Shown here: one piece after another, positions 60,393-64,000 of the stretch
How the letters are laid out: each line of letters opens with the position of its first letter
Position numbering within the stretch: the stretch's first letter is position 1
From: G963663735 sp963663735
GTDB lineage: Bacteria; Acidobacteriota; UBA6911; RPQK01; JAPXNP01
Reading direction: 5' to 3'
DNA length: 64,000 nt
Assembly: GCA_963663735.2 (NCBI GenBank)
Contig: CAXXHN010000002.1
Span: 248,001 to 312,000, forward strand
Made by a program: the position numbers and the translations under genes
The notes under the pieces: generated by a model
Told to the model about the DNA's origin: nothing
What the model saw: only the letters and a program-made list of their open reading frames with translations
Database searches by the model: none

Positions 60393-61016
60393 ATGGATCA
60401 TCAGAAACAGTGGGACAGAGTCTATGAAATCAATTCGGAGGAGCAGGTGGGCTGGTTCAGGCCTCACCTGGAGACTTCTCTGCGGTGGATAAAATTTTGG
60501 TGTTTGAGCCGGGACTCCAGGATCATAGATGTCGGCGGTGGAGCTTCCACGCTTATCGATGATTTAACCGATGAGGGATTTCATTCAATCACAGTATTGG
60601 ACCTGTCTAAGAAAGCTCTGGAACTGGCCAGGAAGAGACTGGGGGAAAGAGGAGAAGTGATCACCTGGATTGTTGGAGACATTACTTCAATCACCCTGCC
60701 ATCCAGTTATTACGATATGTGGCATGACCGGGCAGTTTTTCATTTTCTGATCACCCCGAAGCAGCGGCAGTTATATAAGAGGAATCTTTTAACAGCATTA
60801 AAACCAGGCGGAGACCTGGTCCTGGCCGTATTCGCGCCTGAAGCTCCGCCAAGATGCAGCGGCCTGCCTGTGGAACGATATACGGCTCTGGAGCTTGAGA
60901 ACATATTCGGCCCGGAATTTGAGCTGCAAAAGCATCTGAAGGAAGTGCATACTACTCCGGGCGGGGTAGAGCAGATGTATCTCTATTGCCATTTCAGAAG
61001 ATCAGGGAATCGGTAG
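60393..61016 (+). CDS. Class I SAM-dependent methyltransferase
   Basis: A 207-residue protein with a SAM-binding motif RIIDVGGGASTLIDDLTDEGF, motif II ITVLDLSKKALELARKRLG, and WIVGDITSITLPSSYYDMWHDRAVFHFL. It begins WDRVYEINSEEQVGWFRPHLETS, typical of a group annotated as small-molecule or thiopurine-like methyltransferases. The substrate is unknown. It stands alone downstream of tRNA-Lys and ends before a strong hairpin with a T-run at 61070. Confidence 0.85.
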   Translation: MDHQKQWDRVYEINSEEQVGWFRPHLETSLRWIKFWCLSRDSRIIDVGGGASTLIDDLTDEGFHSITVLDLSKKALELARKRLGERGEVITWIVGDITSITLPSSYYDMWHDRAVFHFLITPKQRQLYKRNLLTALKPGGDLVLAVFAPEAPPRCSGLPVERYTALELENIFGPEFELQKHLKEVHTTPGGVEQMYLYCHFRRSGNR

Positions 61017-61069
61017 GGGGAGACGCAGTATTTAAATTCAGAGGTAGAGGGGTTTGAGTATGTTTAGGG

Positions 61070-61106
61070 GGGCGATTCACGAATCGCCCTTTCTGCACGT
61101 TTTTTT
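61070..61106 (+). terminator. Hairpin GGGCGATTC...GAATCGCCC with T-run
   Basis: GGGCGATTC (61070-61078) pairs perfectly with GAATCGCCC (61081-61089), followed by TTT and, ten bases later, a run of seven T. It suits termination of the methyltransferase gene. The palindrome GGGCGATTC-GAATCGCCC also resembles REP-like hairpins found in many genomes. Confidence 0.6.
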
Positions 61107-61203
61107 AGGAGTTTTTCATTTTCAACTGCCGCCATAATCCTGGCGCCTTCCCCCATTCATGAGCGGGAAGCTTCACCTCTCAGGAATTTTATAATCTTGG
61201 AAA

Positions 61204-61229
61204 TCGCCGAAGGGGGCATCCTTCGGCGA
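61204..61229 (-). terminator. Perfect 10-bp hairpin after the TonB receptor gene
   Basis: TCGCCGAAGG (61204-61213) and CCTTCGGCGA (61220-61229) pair around GGGCAT, just 11 bases beyond the stop of the receptor gene. On the minus strand ATTTCC follows, a weak U-run. Confidence 0.5.
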
Positions 61230-61240
61230 AGTACAGCAAC

Positions 61241-63568
61241 CTAGAAAAACTTTACAGCCCACGAAACCCTTACTCCCCTGCCGATTTCCGGGGCCAGTTC
61301 CTTAATGAATGAAACATGGTTCCGGTAGAGGGTATCTCCGACATTAAACACCTCAAACGAAAAGTGGTGTACTGAATGCAGCCGCGGCCGGGTGTAGGAG
61401 GCCTTCAGGTTGGCAACTGCGTATCCGGCCGTTTCTGACTCGGTGGCGAACACCTGGTCCTGCCTGGCGGCCAGCACCACCTCCGGGTTGATACTTAATC
61501 CCTTCAGGCGCAGGTCCAGGCCCAGCCGGCCGCGCAGGGGAGGAATCCTGGGCAGGGGAGTCCCATCTTCAGTCAGTTCAGCATCCACCAGGTCAAGGCC
61601 GCTGTTCAGCCAGAGCCAGCTGTTGAGGCCGAAATCGAGCCCGAATTCGGCACCGGAGAAACGGCTGTCCCCCTGTTCGTAGTCCAGGACAAAGAGGCCG
61701 TCCTCCACCTCTCCGGTGGAAGCGCCGAAGATGAAGTCGCTGATGTTGTAGTAGAAATAATTGCTTTCAGCCCTGACGCGGTCTCCGGCATGGCGCAGGG
61801 AGAGCTCGAAACCATTGCTCCGCTCTCCCTTGAGCTCCGGATTCCCGATCTCAAAGGCCAGGTTTCCCACGTGGGGGCCGAAATTGTAAAGTTCTTCCAG
61901 GGAAGGGGCACGGAAAGAGCTGGTGGCATGGGCTACGAAAGCCCCGTCCTGCCATAGCCCGGCCCGCAGGCCGGCGCTTCCGGAAAACCCGGTGAAGCTC
62001 CGGTCCGGAAGGGAAACCAGTTCGTTCTCTTCATCCCCATCCTGGTGATCCTCCCCTTCTTCATGATCATGTGCGATTCTTTCCACCGGCCCCTGGGGTG
62101 TGTAACGGGTATGCTCCACCCTGGCCCCGAATTGGAACTTCAGCCTTTCGAAATTAATTTCTTCCAGGGCGTAGAGCGCGAAACCCTGCTGGTCAACCGG
62201 GGGAGAGAGGGCTTCAGCTCCTGTTGCCTGGTAATCCCGGGTGGTCCCCCAGGTTCCGATGGTACCGTTTAATCTGCCGGAAGAATGGTCGGCATCGGCC
62301 CGCCAGGTCAATTGCCGGTTTTCGAATTCGGTTCCGGTTTTCTCCGTACCAGCGTGGAAAATCTCCAGCTCATCATGCTGCCAGTCGGTGTAGCTGAGGG
62401 TGAATCGGAGATCCTCGATTGCCGAATCCTCGAACTGGAACCCGGAATTCAGCCTCAGGTTGTGGCTTCTCCAGGCGACGTCGACATTCTCCAGATCTTC
62501 TTCAAACCCGGGGTCCTCCTCACCTTCATCATGATCTTCTTCGTGGCCGTGGGAGTGGAATGCGGTGGCGAACGGGATTCCGTAACGTCCGTCGACGATT
62601 CCGTAGGAGCCGCTGAGGTAGAAGGCATCGGAATACCATCCGAGTCCGAATTTTCCGTTGGCAATCCTTGACTTGGAATTCTCGATGTTTCCTTCTCCTG
62701 AGGTGTAATCCCCGGTACGCTGCCCGCCTCCTCCTCCCCAGAACATCCAGTTTCCAGTACCGTGCTCGAAATGGGCATTGAGACCGGCCAGCCCGTTGTT
62801 GGAGCCGAATCCTGAAGTGATCTGCCCGCGGGTGCCTTCGTGCCGGTGCTGGTGGATTTCATGGTGGCGGGAAATGGCATTGACCACTCCGCCGATGGCA
62901 TTGCTGCCGTAAAGAAGGGTAGCCGGGCCTTTGACCACTTCCAGGCTCTCCAGGTTTCCGGCATCAATAGGTTCTCCATGGTCTCCCGACTGGGAGCCGA
63001 GGGATCCGGTTCGCATTCCGTCCTGCAGGATTAGGACCCTGTCTCCGTCAAATCCGCGGATCACCGGCCGGGAATTGCCCGGACCGAAGCTCCGCTTGGC
63101 CACTCCAGGTTCTCCATCCAGGACTTCGCCGACCGAGGCGCCCATTTTTTCGCTGATGTCGAAGGTTTCCAGGGCGTTTACCGACTGTACAGCCTGGAAG
63201 GTGGTCTCATGCCGGCCACGGGCGGTAACGGTCACGGTTTCCCTGATCGGGGAGAGGTTCAGCATCATTTCCACTTCCGCCATCTGTCCGTCAAGTATCG
63301 AGACTGATTTCAACTGTGAAGTAAAGCTGGCGGCTTCAGCGAACAGGTCGTAGATACCTGGTTCGATACCGGTAAAGAGAAACTTTCCGTCATCCCCGGT
63401 GACAGTGGTTGTACCGGTCTGAACCACTAGTACCACGATATGGGGGGCCGGTTCCCCCTCTTCATTGATAACTGTGCCGGTTATGCTTCCGGTGGGCTGC
63501 CAGGCGGCAGCGGGAAAGAGAACTGTTGATAGCGCCGCGTATATAAATAATGATAAGTATTTTTTCAT
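61241..63568 (-). CDS. TonB-dependent receptor with His-rich loops
   Basis: An outer-membrane receptor of 775 residues from ATG at 63568 (MKKYLSLFIYAALSTVLFPAAA, a signal peptide). Next come a carboxypeptidase-regulatory-like domain (SITGTVINEEGEPAPHIVVL...), a plug (VTVTARGRHETTFQAVQSV ... PVIRGFDGDRVLILQDGMR) and a beta-barrel ending in RVSWAVKFF, with terminal Phe. His-rich stretches occur at residues 235-243 (HHEIHQHRH), 338-346 (HSHGHEEDH) and 499-508 (AHDHEEGEDH). Such stretches suggest a divalent metal substrate, as in the zinc receptor ZnuD; no siderophore or cobalamin gene is near. An AGGA lies before the ATG; a longer frame from 63664 is unlikely. Confidence 0.9.
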   Translation of the reverse strand: MKKYLSLFIYAALSTVLFPAAAWQPTGSITGTVINEEGEPAPHIVVLVVQTGTTTVTGDDGKFLFTGIEPGIYDLFAEAASFTSQLKSVSILDGQMAEVEMMLNLSPIRETVTVTARGRHETTFQAVQSVNALETFDISEKMGASVGEVLDGEPGVAKRSFGPGNSRPVIRGFDGDRVLILQDGMRTGSLGSQSGDHGEPIDAGNLESLEVVKGPATLLYGSNAIGGVVNAISRHHEIHQHRHEGTRGQITSGFGSNNGLAGLNAHFEHGTGNWMFWGGGGGQRTGDYTSGEGNIENSKSRIANGKFGLGWYSDAFYLSGSYGIVDGRYGIPFATAFHSHGHEEDHDEGEEDPGFEEDLENVDVAWRSHNLRLNSGFQFEDSAIEDLRFTLSYTDWQHDELEIFHAGTEKTGTEFENRQLTWRADADHSSGRLNGTIGTWGTTRDYQATGAEALSPPVDQQGFALYALEEINFERLKFQFGARVEHTRYTPQGPVERIAHDHEEGEDHQDGDEENELVSLPDRSFTGFSGSAGLRAGLWQDGAFVAHATSSFRAPSLEELYNFGPHVGNLAFEIGNPELKGERSNGFELSLRHAGDRVRAESNYFYYNISDFIFGASTGEVEDGLFVLDYEQGDSRFSGAEFGLDFGLNSWLWLNSGLDLVDAELTEDGTPLPRIPPLRGRLGLDLRLKGLSINPEVVLAARQDQVFATESETAGYAVANLKASYTRPRLHSVHHFSFEVFNVGDTLYRNHVSFIKELAPEIGRGVRVSWAVKFF

Positions 63569-64000
63569 GTCAAGGATCCTATATGTGCTTGCTTTATGGA
63601 GCCGGTTTATACCGCTCCCTGTCCTTATAAACAATCCGGCCTTTGTTGGAACGCCGCTTTCCACAGCGGCTTATCTAGTGGCGGGTTGCAGGTTTCAGGT
63701 TGAGAGGGGGAATAGTAACCTGTTGCCTGTAACCTTTCTGTCTGGCACCAGCAGTCCAGCCTTTGCGGAACGCCGGTCTCCCGACCGGACCAATGTAGAT
63801 GGAGCATCCTGCTCCAGTAAATCCACCCTTAGTACTGAAATCCACCCCCCCGCAACGCCGGTATGCCAATTGTGGATTGACGATTTTCGGTTAACGATTT
63901 AGAGGCGCAATCGGGATATGTTTATCACTTTTCGGATTTAGTGCTTAGGATTTCCCATACCTGGGTGGAGCCCTGAAGCGGTAGAAGTTAAATACCGAAG
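63569..64000. repeat. Gene-free mosaic of short repeats
   Basis: 432 bp without a credible gene. From left to right: TCCGGCCTTTGTTGGAACGC at 63635 with the hairpin CCGCT-AGCGG; GTTGCAGG and GGGGAATAGTAACC at 63684-63734; TCCAGCCTTTGCGGAACGCC at 63755 with CCGGTC-GACCGG; GGAGCA-TGCTCC near 63801; a GATTGACG word at 63885; and GATTTAGTGCTTAGGATTTC at 63935. The promoter of the TonB receptor lies at its left end. Confidence 0.6.
63606..63634 (-). promoter_or_regulatory. Promoter of the TonB receptor with an overlapping palindrome
   Basis: On the minus strand TTGTTT (63629-63634) and TATAAA (63606-63611) are separated by 17 bp, with a leader of about 30 bases to the ATG. An imperfect palindrome CGGT-TTAT-ACCG (63603-63614) covers the -10 box and could be bound by a repressor such as a metal regulator. 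Confidence 0.45.

Noticed and set aside
63465..63902. 145-codon plus frame at the right end
   Set aside because: Half is antisense to the TonB receptor, the rest runs through the repeat mosaic.

Overview
The window reads as ordinary chromosome of a diderm (Gram-negative) heterotroph. The evidence is two outer-membrane or secreted-protein styles (a TonB-dependent receptor with an N-terminal carboxypeptidase-regulatory-like domain and a secreted beta-propeller), a MurE with the meso-diaminopimelate signature DNPR, and an F-type ATP synthase with paired b/b' subunits, the b subunit carrying a signal peptide. Together with a PmoA/DUF6807 protein, TPR proteins and a transpeptidase with a PASTA domain, this suggests a member of, or relative of, Acidobacteriota/Aminicenantota. 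That placement is inference from gene content; no rRNA is present. No phage, insertion sequence, integrase or CRISPR array was found.

Layout. 1-2379 (minus): start of lgt and an EF-G-like GTPase. 2661-3599: a membrane protein built of two similar halves. 3662-21229 (minus): glucokinase, then a long division and cell-wall (dcw) cluster transcribed mraZ-rsmH-ftsL-ftsI-murE-murF-mraY-murD-ftsW-murG-murC-ftsQ-ftsA-ftsZ, with mostly overlapping genes, no murB or ddl, and phased TTAGG boxes over the mraZ promoter. 21541-28645: DUF6807 protein, YfcE-type phosphoesterase, proS, glyA and a DinG-type helicase. 28885-31936: two TPR proteins, a membrane-anchored YHS/TRASH-like protein and NAD kinase. 32087-33375: thyA-folA. 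33612-39423: lipoamide dehydrogenase, aconitase and a GntP permease. 39507-45072: small unknown proteins, fRMsr, queG and glgC. 45490-51465: atpF'-atpF-atpH-atpA-atpG-atpD-atpC without the a and c subunits. 51565-61016: tRNA-Gln, a TIGR01777 epimerase, PAP2 phosphatase with two WYL regulators, a seven-iron ferredoxin, a secreted propeller, a UDPGP-family uridylyltransferase, tRNA-Lys and a methyltransferase. 61241-63568: a TonB receptor with three His/Asp/Glu-rich segments.

The genes cover peptidoglycan precursor synthesis and septation, energy conversion (TCA enzymes, ATP synthase), one-carbon and thymidylate metabolism (glyA, thyA, folA), sugar activation (glk, glgC, UDPGP) and tRNA modification (queG).

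The least explained parts are non-genic. A family of short, word-like repeats (AATAGTTGC...GTTGCAGG, GATTTAGTGCTTAGGATTTC, and ATTGAC/GTCAAT words) sits in intergenic gaps, partly as inverted pairs, abuts a tRNA 3' end, supplies stop codons to two genes and forms a mosaic at 63569-64000. A compact segment at 40164-40361 can fold into successive hairpins and is also an open frame whose stop overlaps the start of the next gene. These are the best leads; no clearly new multi-gene system is evident.
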